NCBI GenBank assembly: GCA_020627785.1
Contig: JAHDGF010000014.1
Location: 17,262 to 81,261, forward strand
Source: Saprospiraceae bacterium
GTDB taxonomy: Bacteria > Bacteroidota > Bacteroidia > Chitinophagales > Saprospiraceae
Reading direction: 5' to 3'
DNA length: 64,000 bases
The notes beneath the pieces were generated by a model. That model was not told the origin of the DNA and did not search any database. It was given only the letters and a program-made list of their open reading frames with translations. This document shows, one piece after another, positions 8,503-16,763 of this stretch (its first letter is position 1; each line of letters begins with the position of its first letter). Both the position numbers and the translations under genes were made by a program.

Positions 8503-9651
8503 CTAAAGTAGTACTGCTGAAAGTAAAAGTATGATTGTGATGCAGGCAGCAACAACAAAGGTGTAGGCAGTCAATGCTGTAAACAATTTCAATAAGGTAA
8601 TCCTTCTTGATTCTTTGTAGAACTTTCTCATGGATTTATACAGATAGAATATTCCACCAAAGAACCAAAAAAGGTATAGGTACAATCCAAGGTTTTCGAT
8701 TGGTAATAGTAAAGCTAGAATTGTGAGCAAAAGGGCACTTAACAATAATCTAGAATGTCCATTGATTTGCAATATAAGATGCTCTACATAAGTATAATTT
8801 TTTCTCAAGTATAGAAGCTTGAAAAGTAATGCCATTGATAGGACACTAAGTAGAATAGCCCATGTCCCATTCCCTATAATAAAGGCTAAAGAGGATCTGA
8901 GATCAATTAAAATCTTCTGAACTTGTAGTAGAAAAAATGAATAGTACCTGCTGTCTCCGCCATGTTTTTCCGTTAACTCTTCAGGTGTTAATCTGAATAA
9001 ATCTGAGGCCTTCAAGCTACCGGATAAGGTGAAATCAATATGACCATCTGTTCCATTTTCTACGGTAAATTCCGCAGATGGGTTTTCAGTCTCGAGACTA
9101 TCAACAAGATCTTTTATGGTCAATGGGTTAGTGATCGATCTTGCTTTTATGATTGAATCTAATACGTTTCCATTGTTAGATTGAATCATTTCATCAAACT
9201 CAAGTGCCGAATGGAATATTTTGTTTCTTAAGTCAGCTGTAGTATCAATCAGTAAGGGATAATCTTTAGCAAGGGAATCGTACTTCATTAATAGTTTCTC
9301 TTCCCAAATATTTCTTTGATGAGCATCAGAAAACTTCTCTACCGATTCTAGAGACTCACCCATATTAAAAAGTAACAGCGCAAAGAATCCAAATAAAATA
9401 AAGAGAAATAAGCGGATCGGGTGGTAGTATGGTTTTCGTTTTCCTTCAATGTATGCCAGTGGTAGTTTGGCAGGAACCCAGATATCCTTGAGCGTAGTCC
9501 AGAGTTTATTTTCTACATTAAAAAATTTAGAAATAAAGTCTTTGATGATGTTATAAAAGTTCAGCGGAAGAAATTCTGTCTTTTGTCCACAGGCAGGGCA
9601 GTACTTAATTGCTGCCGAAATTTTTTCATTACAGTTAAGACAGTATTTCAT
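8503..9651 (-). CDS. DUF3667 family zinc-ribbon membrane protein
   Basis: A 382-residue protein. The N-terminus is a zinc ribbon (CLNC then CPAC, CxxC-x14-CxxC spacing) followed by the DUF3667 signature around NKLWTTLKDIWVPAKLP and YIEGKRKPYYHPIRLF. A transmembrane helix at about residues 80-100 follows, then a long extracytoplasmic region (about 105-240), then three to four further helices to the C-terminus. The family is widespread in Bacteroidota and has no assigned function. The gene converges on DUF6428 with 75 bp between and no clear terminator hairpin. Confidence 0.85.
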   Translation of the reverse strand: MKYCLNCNEKISAAIKYCPACGQKTEFLPLNFYNIIKDFISKFFNVENKLWTTLKDIWVPAKLPLAYIEGKRKPYYHPIRLFLFILFGFFALLLFNMGESLESVEKFSDAHQRNIWEEKLLMKYDSLAKDYPLLIDTTADLRNKIFHSALEFDEMIQSNNGNVLDSIIKARSITNPLTIKDLVDSLETENPSAEFTVENGTDGHIDFTLSGSLKASDLFRLTPEELTEKHGGDSRYYSFFLLQVQKILIDLRSSLAFIIGNGTWAILLSVLSMALLFKLLYLRKNYTYVEHLILQINGHSRLLLSALLLTILALLLPIENLGLYLYLFWFFGGIFYLYKSMRKFYKESRRITLLKLFTALTAYTFVVAACITIILLLSAVLL

Positions 9652-9713
9652 AGCTATTAACTAAGATAGATTTTCCAATTGGAAAAGAAAAGAATAAGTG
9701 TTTTGAAGATAAA

Positions 9714-10331
9714 TTAGATTACACGCCACATTAGGGCGATACCAAATACAATTAGAAAGATGCCAGCAATGTTGGTCGCGATGTCTATGTACTTTAGCTT
9801 CATTTTGTTACGTATATAACTAGCGGCAAGGATTTTAGCCAGATCAGATGTAACAATGACAAGCATGATGGTGCCTAGAAAAATAATGGTATTTGGAATG
9901 GAGACACCTCTTGCGAATACCTGTGTTGCGATAACCCCTAACCAGAAGATATACGTGAATGGATTTAAGGTATTGACCAAAAAGCCTTTCAACCAAAAGC
10001 CTAGATAATTTTTGGCAGAATAGGTTTTACCTTCAAAATTTACATCTGCTTTGTGATAAAGCATGGAAACACCGAAGATGATCATGACAATACCTCCAGC
10101 AATACCCATGTAGAAATTAAAGGCCTCACTGGCGACTAGTTCTTTTACTAAGGAAACTAAGTATAGGCAAGCACCTATGATGATCAGGTCACTGCTCCAG
10201 ACGCCAACGCCGACAGTCATTCCTGGCTTAGCACCCTTTTCAAGCGATGTAGATACTAACGCTACGAATATAGGCCCCATTGAGATCGTCAAGAGTAATC
10301 CAAAACCTAATCCTTCTAAAAAGTACTGCAT
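9714..10331 (-). CDS. LysE family translocator
   Basis: A 205-residue inner-membrane protein with about six helices. It shows the LysE/RhtB N-terminal signature LLTISMGPIFVALVSTSLEKG and the conserved central NTLNPFTYIFWLGV. The family exports amino acids or related small metabolites using the proton gradient; the substrate cannot be read from sequence. It is 62 bp from the DUF3667 gene on the same strand. Confidence 0.9.
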   Translation of the reverse strand: MQYFLEGLGFGLLLTISMGPIFVALVSTSLEKGAKPGMTVGVGVWSSDLIIIGACLYLVSLVKELVASEAFNFYMGIAGGIVMIIFGVSMLYHKADVNFEGKTYSAKNYLGFWLKGFLVNTLNPFTYIFWLGVIATQVFARGVSIPNTIIFLGTIMLVIVTSDLAKILAASYIRNKMKLKYIDIATNIAGIFLIVFGIALMWRVI

Positions 10332-10405
10332 ATCTTATTCACGGTAACGCAAATATAACCAGCCAGATTTAGAAGATCGAGAGCATCAGGAATAAAAGAT
10401 AAACT

Positions 10406-10940
10406 TTAAAACCTTAATCCAGCTTTTAACCCTATTTGTAGTCCATTATATCCCTCATATCTTACTAAGGTTTCAAGATTTAAAGCTTGATTATTTATAT
10501 GAAATGATCGACCTATTCCGGTTTGAATGCCAGTTATATTTTTGTAGTTAAAGGTTATTTGAGGATTTTCAAAATATTGAGTATTGTAAATTCCCTCTGG
10601 CAAACCATTTTTTCTTGGCTCCTAAATAAAACTTCGAAGAGAGGTCAAGCGTGATACCATGGTGGCGAGATTCATCGAGTCCTAAGATGCGATAGTCGAG
10701 ATTGGATAAGTTATAAGAAGTACCAAATTCAAGTCCTAAGATTTTTGAAATGCGATATTCTGCCGAGATGCCAATTTGGTGAGTATTTGAATAACTACCA
10801 TTTGTAAATGAGGCTCCATCGATTCCCCAGGATAAATATTTTGTTGGAATGGAATCTGATTTTGAATTAATCTTAATGTTGGTTGCCATTAGAATTTGAG
10901 AAGACAGAATCATTCCAATTAAAAGGATCAGTTGTTTCAT
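10406..10940 (-). pseudogene. outer-membrane beta-barrel protein, frameshifted
   Basis: Two minus-strand pieces form one protein. Piece 1 (start 10940) has a signal peptide and barrel strands through LSSKFYLGAKKKWF, then reads out of frame to a stop at about 10569. Piece 2 (to 10406) is open one base out of phase and begins LPEGIYNTQYFENP, ending GLKAGLRF with the C-terminal Phe typical of outer-membrane barrels. Removing one base from a six-base A run (T run 10608-10613 on +) joins them as AKKNGLPEGIYNTQYF, a natural barrel sequence of about 176 residues. The start of piece 2 is TTG only because it is internal. This may be a real mutation, slippage-based phase variation or an assembly error. 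Confidence 0.8.
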
Positions 10941-11127
10941 AGTTATGATTTTTTTAGAAATAAATTGTTACTAAAATTATCAATCAATCTTCTCATTAAA
11001 TAAAGGGTGCAGGTCTTTAACTGACAATTAACCCGAGAGTTAATTAAAACCAAATTAGAATTTTGAGTGTGTTCGAAGTAGGAAGAAAGCTTTTGTTGGG
11101 ATAAATTAAACTTAAGATTGAGTATGA

Positions 11128-11160
11128 AAAAACCCCTTACAGAAACTGCAAGGGGTTTAT
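11128..11160 (-). terminator. rho-independent terminator after prc
   Basis: Perfect 9-bp stem AAACCCCTT / AAGGGGTTT with an 11-base loop; on the minus strand it is followed by TTTTTT. It starts about 17 bases after the prc stop. Confidence 0.9.
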
Positions 11161-11176
11161 CAATAGGGGAGTCCTA

Positions 11177-13267
11177 TTATTTTTTCATTAGATCTTTCAT
11201 GATGTACATGGTTTCTTCTAAATAGAAATCCTTGTTTACATTCTCAACCCATTCATCGTTTCTCGCTTTTTTACTTTCATCTGAAGTAAATTTTTCATTG
11301 TCTTGTGGAAGGTTTCTAACGGTCAAGTTTTCAATATCAACATCAAATAGATCTTCAAATTTCTTAGCTTCTTCTTCTCTTTGGTCCATCAGTGAGCTAA
11401 ATCCATCCAGGTCAAGAGGGTACTGTGATTCTTCTCTTAGGTCTTTGAACCTCTGAGCGTTTTCCATTATTAGTTGGAAATTTTCATCAGCAGCAATTCT
11501 TGCTTCGCTATTTGCTTTAAGCGCAGACATATTATCTACGATAAATACGTCTTGTGTATGATCAACTGCTTGAATTTCAGACCACTCAAGTGGGAATTCA
11601 TAATCCTTTTCACCAGTATCAATGTAGTGATAGTTATCAGGTAAAATAATGTCTGGAATTACTCCTTTAAGTTGAGTAGATCCTCCATTAATTCTATAGA
11701 ATTTCTGCATTGTGATTTTAAGGTTACCCAATGGCTTAAACTTATCATCTCCTTTAAATGCTTCATCTAAATTGACAAATCTCTGCACGGTTCCTTTGCC
11801 AAAAGTAGATTTAGAACCAACGATTACAGCTCTGTCGTAATCCTGTAAAGCAGCTGCTAATATTTCAGAAGCTGAGGCAGAGAATTGATTAACCATAACA
11901 ATTAATGGCCCGTCATACTGTACATTCTTATCTGTATCATCGTAGACGTAGGCCGGTCTATCTCTAGGCTTCACTTGAACAATTGGTCCTTTTTCAATGA
12001 ATAAACCAGACATTGTTACAACATCTCTAAGAGATCCACCACCATTGTTTCTTAAATCTAGAATGATACCTCCAACTTGATTTTCCTTCAGTTTCTCCAC
12101 CTCTGCAGCAACATCCTTGGCGCAGCTATTTCCAACTTTACCTTCAAAGCTGTCGTAAAATCTTGGGAGCTTAATGTATCCAATGTTTTCAATAGATCCA
12201 GGAATATCTAATATGAGAGATTTGGCAAAGCCCTCATCAATGATTACCTCATCTCTTTCGATAATAATGGTAGTTGTACTTCCATCAGTCTTCTTTACAT
12301 TAAGATGAACTATGGTCCCTTTCTTACCTCTGATGTGCTGTACAACATCGTCCAATCGCATACCGGTAAAATCTACGGCTGTCTCTTCGTCATCTTGTCT
12401 TGCATTTAAGATCAAGTCATTGACCTCCAACTCTTTACCTTTCCAAGCTGGGCCACCAGGAATTACCTCCGAAACTTTTGTGAAATCTCCATCTACGGTT
12501 AATCTTGCACCGATTCCCTCAAGTTTGCCTCCCATTCTTATATCAAAATCCTCTTTTTCTTTAGGATTGAAATAATCTGAATGAGGATCAAAAACATGAG
12601 TCATCGTATTTAAGTAGGTCTCGAAATAATCTGATCTTCTTGTTTTTTCTATTCTTTCAAACCATCTCTCGTAGGATTCTTCCATTTCCTCTTTCGCCTT
12701 TATTTGAAGTTCGGCTACTGGTTTTTGAGTTGTACTATCTTGTTGAGCTTGCACTTTGTTGTTTACTCTATCAATTAAATCATAGGTAAGCATATTTCTC
12801 CAAACCATTTCCAGCTCTTTATCATCCGTAGCAAATGATCTTTTATCTGAGTCAGTTTCATAGCTAAGATCTGTGCTTAGGTTTAGATCTTCATTGATCA
12901 CTTTTTCGAAAATGACCTTGGCTCTCGCATGTGCTAGCTCTAATTTATCCATGCTTAAACCAAAAAAACCGGTCGTTCTTAGGTTTATTTGATCGTCAAT
13001 CTGGGTCTTGTAAGGTTTAAGTTCTGCTAATTCACCTTCCGTAAAGAATCTTTTACCTCCATCGAGGTAGTCAATATAAAGGTCATAAGCCTTTTCTGAG
13101 AATTGATCATTAATGGATTCAGGGGAAAAATGGTAGGCATCAAGGAATCTTACTACGGCATCCAGAATCATGCTTTCTTTTTCTTCAAAGCTGACTTGTG
13201 GATAAAAAGCGGCAAACATTCCGCTGACGGCAAAAAAACCTATCAGAATTAAACTCTTCATATTCAT
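11177..13267 (-). CDS. prc: carboxy-terminal processing (tail-specific) protease, S41
   Basis: A 696-residue periplasmic protease of the Prc/Tsp type. Order: signal peptide (residues 1-20), N-terminal helical Tsp domain, PDZ domain at about 225-330 (GGKLEGIGARL, PGGPAWKGKEL), S41 catalytic core with the nucleophile in FSASASEI (about residue 465) and the general-base Lys in STFGKGTVQ (about 490), then the C-terminal DUF3340-like domain. Length and order match E. coli Prc, which trims C-terminal tails of periplasmic and membrane proteins. With the many envelope proteins nearby it probably does surface-protein quality control. ATG at 13267 or 13261 are both possible starts. It has its own terminator. 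Confidence 0.93.
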   Translation of the reverse strand: MNMKSLILIGFFAVSGMFAAFYPQVSFEEKESMILDAVVRFLDAYHFSPESINDQFSEKAYDLYIDYLDGGKRFFTEGELAELKPYKTQIDDQINLRTTGFFGLSMDKLELAHARAKVIFEKVINEDLNLSTDLSYETDSDKRSFATDDKELEMVWRNMLTYDLIDRVNNKVQAQQDSTTQKPVAELQIKAKEEMEESYERWFERIEKTRRSDYFETYLNTMTHVFDPHSDYFNPKEKEDFDIRMGGKLEGIGARLTVDGDFTKVSEVIPGGPAWKGKELEVNDLILNARQDDEETAVDFTGMRLDDVVQHIRGKKGTIVHLNVKKTDGSTTTIIIERDEVIIDEGFAKSLILDIPGSIENIGYIKLPRFYDSFEGKVGNSCAKDVAAEVEKLKENQVGGIILDLRNNGGGSLRDVVTMSGLFIEKGPIVQVKPRDRPAYVYDDTDKNVQYDGPLIVMVNQFSASASEILAAALQDYDRAVIVGSKSTFGKGTVQRFVNLDEAFKGDDKFKPLGNLKITMQKFYRINGGSTQLKGVIPDIILPDNYHYIDTGEKDYEFPLEWSEIQAVDHTQDVFIVDNMSALKANSEARIAADENFQLIMENAQRFKDLREESQYPLDLDGFSSLMDQREEEAKKFEDLFDVDIENLTVRNLPQDNEKFTSDESKKARNDEWVENVNKDFYLEETMYIMKDLMKK

Positions 13268-13491
13268 TTCTTTGTTATAGTCTCAGTCTTAAAATTAACC
13301 ATTTTTATAATGTAAAACATGGCCAAAAACTCCTTAATACAACATTAACGTTGGATAACGGTAGGTTTGTTTCAAATTACAATACAAAAATCATATTATA
13401 AAAAAGTATAATATGAACAAACTCTGTGCCTATATAATATATGATGCGTGAAAAATTTACTCTTTCTAAAAGGCAAAACTCAAGTAAAAGA

Positions 13492-13499
13492 TATATTTG
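13492..13499 (+). promoter_or_regulatory. -7 promoter element TATATTTG for the YebC gene
   Basis: Exact match to TAnnTTTG, 18 bases before the ATG at 13518. It covers the in-frame TTG at 13497, which rules that codon out as the translation start. Confidence 0.65.
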
Positions 13500-13517
13500 C
13501 ATCAAAAATACTCTCTC

Positions 13518-14240
13518 ATGGGAAGAATGTTCGAAGTCCGGAAATCGTCAATGTTTGCTCGCTATGATCGAATGGCAAAGCAATTTAGCCGGGTAGGTAA
13601 GGAAATCGTTATTGCTGTAAAGGCGGGTGGACCTGATGCTGAGAATAATCCAGCATTAAGAAGGGCGATTCAGAATGGTCGTGCGGTTAACATGCCTAAG
13701 GATAAAATTGAGCAGGCAATTAAACGTGCCATGGGCAAGGATACCTCTAGTTATGATGAGGTCATGTTTGAAGGATATGCTCCACATGGAATTGCCATGA
13801 TTGTGGAAACAGCTACGGATAACAATCAACGTACAGTTGCTAATGTACGGGCGATTTTTAATAAAGGGAAGGGTTCACTAGGTACTACTGGCAGTGTAAG
13901 TTTTCAATTTACAAAGTATGCTGTTTTCAATTTAAATCCTGAAGGAATAGATGAAGAAGAATTAGAACTTGAACTGATTGATTTTGGATTGGAGGAATTA
14001 GGAAGAGGAAAAGATGACAATGATGAGGATGTGATCATTGTGCGGGCCTCTTTTACAGAATTTGGTACCATGCAAAAAGGACTTGAGGATAAAGGCATAG
14101 CTGTTAAGAGCTCAGGCTCTGAATGGGTAGCCAACAATCTTCTGGAGCTTGGAGATGCCGAAGCTGAGGAAGTGCTAAAGGTTGTTGCTAAAATGGAGGA
14201 AGACGAAGACGTACAGAAGGTCTTCCATAATTTAGCTTAA
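13518..14240 (+). CDS. YebC/PmpR-family regulator (TACO1-like)
   Basis: A 240-residue cytosolic protein of the YebC/TACO1 family. The start MGRMFEVRK replaces the usual MAGHSKWAN and is typical of the Bacteroidota variant. Conserved blocks are VKAGGPDAENNPALRRAIQN, NMPKDKIEQAIKRAMGKD, FEGYAPHGIA and the acidic domain towards the C-terminus. Members are reported as DNA-binding regulators and, more recently, as helpers of ribosomes stalled on proline-rich stretches. I chose ATG 13518 because the earlier in-frame TTG lies inside the promoter -7 box. It is monocistronic and converges on the FG-GAP protein gene with 25 bp between. Confidence 0.93.
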   Translation: MGRMFEVRKSSMFARYDRMAKQFSRVGKEIVIAVKAGGPDAENNPALRRAIQNGRAVNMPKDKIEQAIKRAMGKDTSSYDEVMFEGYAPHGIAMIVETATDNNQRTVANVRAIFNKGKGSLGTTGSVSFQFTKYAVFNLNPEGIDEEELELELIDFGLEELGRGKDDNDEDVIIVRASFTEFGTMQKGLEDKGIAVKSSGSEWVANNLLELGDAEAEEVLKVVAKMEEDEDVQKVFHNLA

Positions 14241-14265
14241 AGCAAATATTAATTTTCTTTTATAA

Positions 14266-16590
14266 CTACTTTGCAATAAGCACATTCATGCTTGCCAAAC
14301 CTAAGGTGCTCTCAATTCTTAAAGAATAAGTTCCTGCAGGTAAATCGTTTACTTGGATGGTATTCTGGGTTCCAAAGTTTACATTATTAGACTTCACTAC
14401 CTTTCCTGCCAGAGTTAATAATTGCATGGAGATTAACTCCTCATGATTATCTACCATTATGTTTAATTGGTTGACTACTGGATTAGGAAATACTTGTACG
14501 CCTAGTTCTGCAAGTAATTCTTGCGAGCTAGAAGTAAAATATGCTGTAACAGGAATTCTTTCAGATCTACATATTTCTCCTGTGTAACTTTGAACTGCAG
14601 ATTCTACCCATCGTGTTACGTCTGTTCCATTCACAGTTGCAATTAAAATATTGCCAGTTCCTATGATATCATTGCTTGTTTCATCAAGATACCAAAGTAG
14701 ATTTTCTCCTTCTGCCATTAATGTATAATCTCCAGGGGTATTTACAGTCTGATCAATGGCGACTGGATTATTGACTTCAATATGATTTATGAATAAAGTT
14801 TCAGATTGTAAAAGTTCATCAATACAAGCTGCTTGTATCTGGAAATTATATTCTCCTGGTTGACTTACGGAAATGGCTGTATTAGATTGACCAGTGCTCC
14901 ACATACCTTCTGAATTATTGGTAATTGCATTTACGGTGATTACCTCACCTGCACAGATATCAATACTCCCAGAGGGAACTATTGTTGGTGGTGTATCAAT
15001 TAAGGTAACTACTTGTATGGCATTACTTACGCCGAAGCATTCACTTCCATCATTGACTGTTACGGTGTATAGGCCACCTTCTTCTACGGTAATGGAAGGA
15101 CTTTCTTCACCATTACTCCAAGAATAATTGTATCCAGCTGGAGCAGTTATGGTTACTGTTTCGCCTGCGCAAATTTCTAAGGCATCTAGTGTACTTATTT
15201 CGATATCAGAGAGGAGACAATCAAATTCATAAATGGTATGTCCCTTATTTATTTCAACATCTGTCTGAACAGTTCTTATCCCTGAAGGCCATAAAACCAC
15301 TAGACTATCTATTGTGGTGGCTGCGCCTATGCCAAAGTGGCAATTCAGTGTATTCATTTTTGAGAAGCTCTGTGACGATCTTACCTCTCTAATTTGTCGG
15401 CCCCATTCTCCGTAAATTTCTACACGTGCACCGATTCCATTTCGATTACTAGAAATTCCAACAGGAGAAAATTTAACCCAGTTATTATCATTTCCTTGAT
15501 TAAAATATACTCGCTGATCTGTCACAATATCCATGAATCCATCATTATTTAAATCTCCAACGCCTCCTGCTTCAAAAGGAACTGGTTCTGTGGAAGGTAT
15601 AAATTCTAGATTTCCAAAGTTGTAATAGATTCTTTCATTAAGTTCTGATAAAATATCTACGTACCCATTATTGTCAAAATCATAGGAAGTTGATTCCCAA
15701 GCACCAAGGTCAGAAGCATTGATATTTGTTGTGCGTATGGTATCTGTGAAGGTGCCGTCTCCGTTGTTTATCATTAATCGATTTTTGAAATCGTGATTAA
15801 CAATGAATGCATCAAAGTCTCCATCGTTATCATAGTCTTCGAAATTCGTCGTCCATGATTGTGCATTATCATTCATATTTGCTTCTTCACCGACTTCAGT
15901 GAAAGAACCATTGCCATCGTTTCTGTATAAAAGATTAATTCTTTCCGGATCGTTTACAGAAGTCGTGAATACATAACACTTGGTCAAGAAGAGATCACTA
16001 TCCCCATCATTATCATAATCAACCCACATTGCAGAATAATTACCAGCCATATCTGCTGTTGGGAAACGGTCTGTATCTAAGGTCATTTTGCCTGAGCCAT
16101 CATTGAAGTAGGGAAAGTTTATGGCATCGTCATTACAAACAAAGGCATCAAGATCACCATCATTGTCTATATCAGCTGTGGTTGATCTTTGAGCAAAAAT
16201 ATAGGTAGGATCATATATTTCTTCATACGTTGAACCATCCGCTGAAGCCATGTAAAATGATACGGAACCAAAATCTCCTAGCACAAGATCATTAAATCCG
16301 TTTTCATCAAAATCTCCAGCACAAATACTCCAGGTAGGTAGGGTATTAAAACCCCAATCGGTCTCCTTTACTTCAAATTCCCCATTTTCTTGCTGTAAAT
16401 ATTGAGTCATTTTGAAATTACCTATCACTACAATGTCATCTAAAAAATCTCCATTCATGTCCACAACACATTCATTGTATCCTATGGCAGTGAATGGGAT
16501 GCTTCCACCGACTTCTTCGAAGCTTATTTGGGCTATACCAGTTGAGCAGAATAGAAGTGTTAAGATGGAAATTAGGTAAGTATTTTTCAT
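14266..16590 (-). CDS. secreted FG-GAP/ASPIC-UnbV repeat protein with T9SS type A domain
   Basis: A 774-residue secreted protein. Signal peptide (about 1-20), then a VCBS/FG-GAP beta-propeller over about 30-370 with many DxDxDGxxD calcium loops (DIDNDGDLDAFV, DYDNDGDSDLFL, DYDNDGDFDAFI). An ASPIC/UnbV domain follows at about 375-450 (GIGARVEIYG, VLWPSGIRTVQ), then two Ig-like modules to about 620. It ends in a type A sorting domain (VQVFPNPVVNQLNIMV, C-terminal MNVLIAK). It is a T9SS cargo, probably a calcium-stabilised adhesin or sugar-binding protein; the ligand is unknown. A 173-bp gap with a hairpin separates it from the upstream operon. Confidence 0.88.
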   Translation of the reverse strand: MKNTYLISILTLLFCSTGIAQISFEEVGGSIPFTAIGYNECVVDMNGDFLDDIVVIGNFKMTQYLQQENGEFEVKETDWGFNTLPTWSICAGDFDENGFNDLVLGDFGSVSFYMASADGSTYEEIYDPTYIFAQRSTTADIDNDGDLDAFVCNDDAINFPYFNDGSGKMTLDTDRFPTADMAGNYSAMWVDYDNDGDSDLFLTKCYVFTTSVNDPERINLLYRNDGNGSFTEVGEEANMNDNAQSWTTNFEDYDNDGDFDAFIVNHDFKNRLMINNGDGTFTDTIRTTNINASDLGAWESTSYDFDNNGYVDILSELNERIYYNFGNLEFIPSTEPVPFEAGGVGDLNNDGFMDIVTDQRVYFNQGNDNNWVKFSPVGISSNRNGIGARVEIYGEWGRQIREVRSSQSFSKMNTLNCHFGIGAATTIDSLVVLWPSGIRTVQTDVEINKGHTIYEFDCLLSDIEISTLDALEICAGETVTITAPAGYNYSWSNGEESPSITVEEGGLYTVTVNDGSECFGVSNAIQVVTLIDTPPTIVPSGSIDICAGEVITVNAITNNSEGMWSTGQSNTAISVSQPGEYNFQIQAACIDELLQSETLFINHIEVNNPVAIDQTVNTPGDYTLMAEGENLLWYLDETSNDIIGTGNILIATVNGTDVTRWVESAVQSYTGEICRSERIPVTAYFTSSSQELLAELGVQVFPNPVVNQLNIMVDNHEELISMQLLTLAGKVVKSNNVNFGTQNTIQVNDLPAGTYSLRIESTLGLASMNVLIAK

Positions 16591-16702
16591 TTTTCTTGCT
16601 TGTATCTACAAGCTAAAGAAAAGCAACTTAAAATAGAAATGAAATTATGCGAGTTGTCGTAAAAGTTAAGCTAAACCAAATTTTTTCTCAAAGATTGATT
16701 AG

Positions 16703-16742
16703 AATAATTGTGGGGACCTTATAACAGGCCCTCACAATTATT
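16703..16742 (-). terminator. long intergenic hairpin after the type B surface protein gene
   Basis: 17-bp arms (AATAATTGTGGGGACCT and its near-complement) with a 6-base loop, one G-U pair and one mismatch. It lies 22 bases beyond the stop of the 16764 gene. There is no strong T run, so it is a terminator or an mRNA 3' stabiliser. Confidence 0.6.
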
Positions 16743-16763
16743 AAAGACTGAAAGATAGTTTCA

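Noticed and set aside
10560..10640. Programmed -1 frameshift in the barrel gene
   Set aside because: The run of A would allow -1 slippage, but joining the halves needs the opposite phase (loss of one base).
13497..13517. TTG start for the YebC gene
   Set aside because: The codon lies inside the exact promoter element TATATTTG and adds residues absent from the family.
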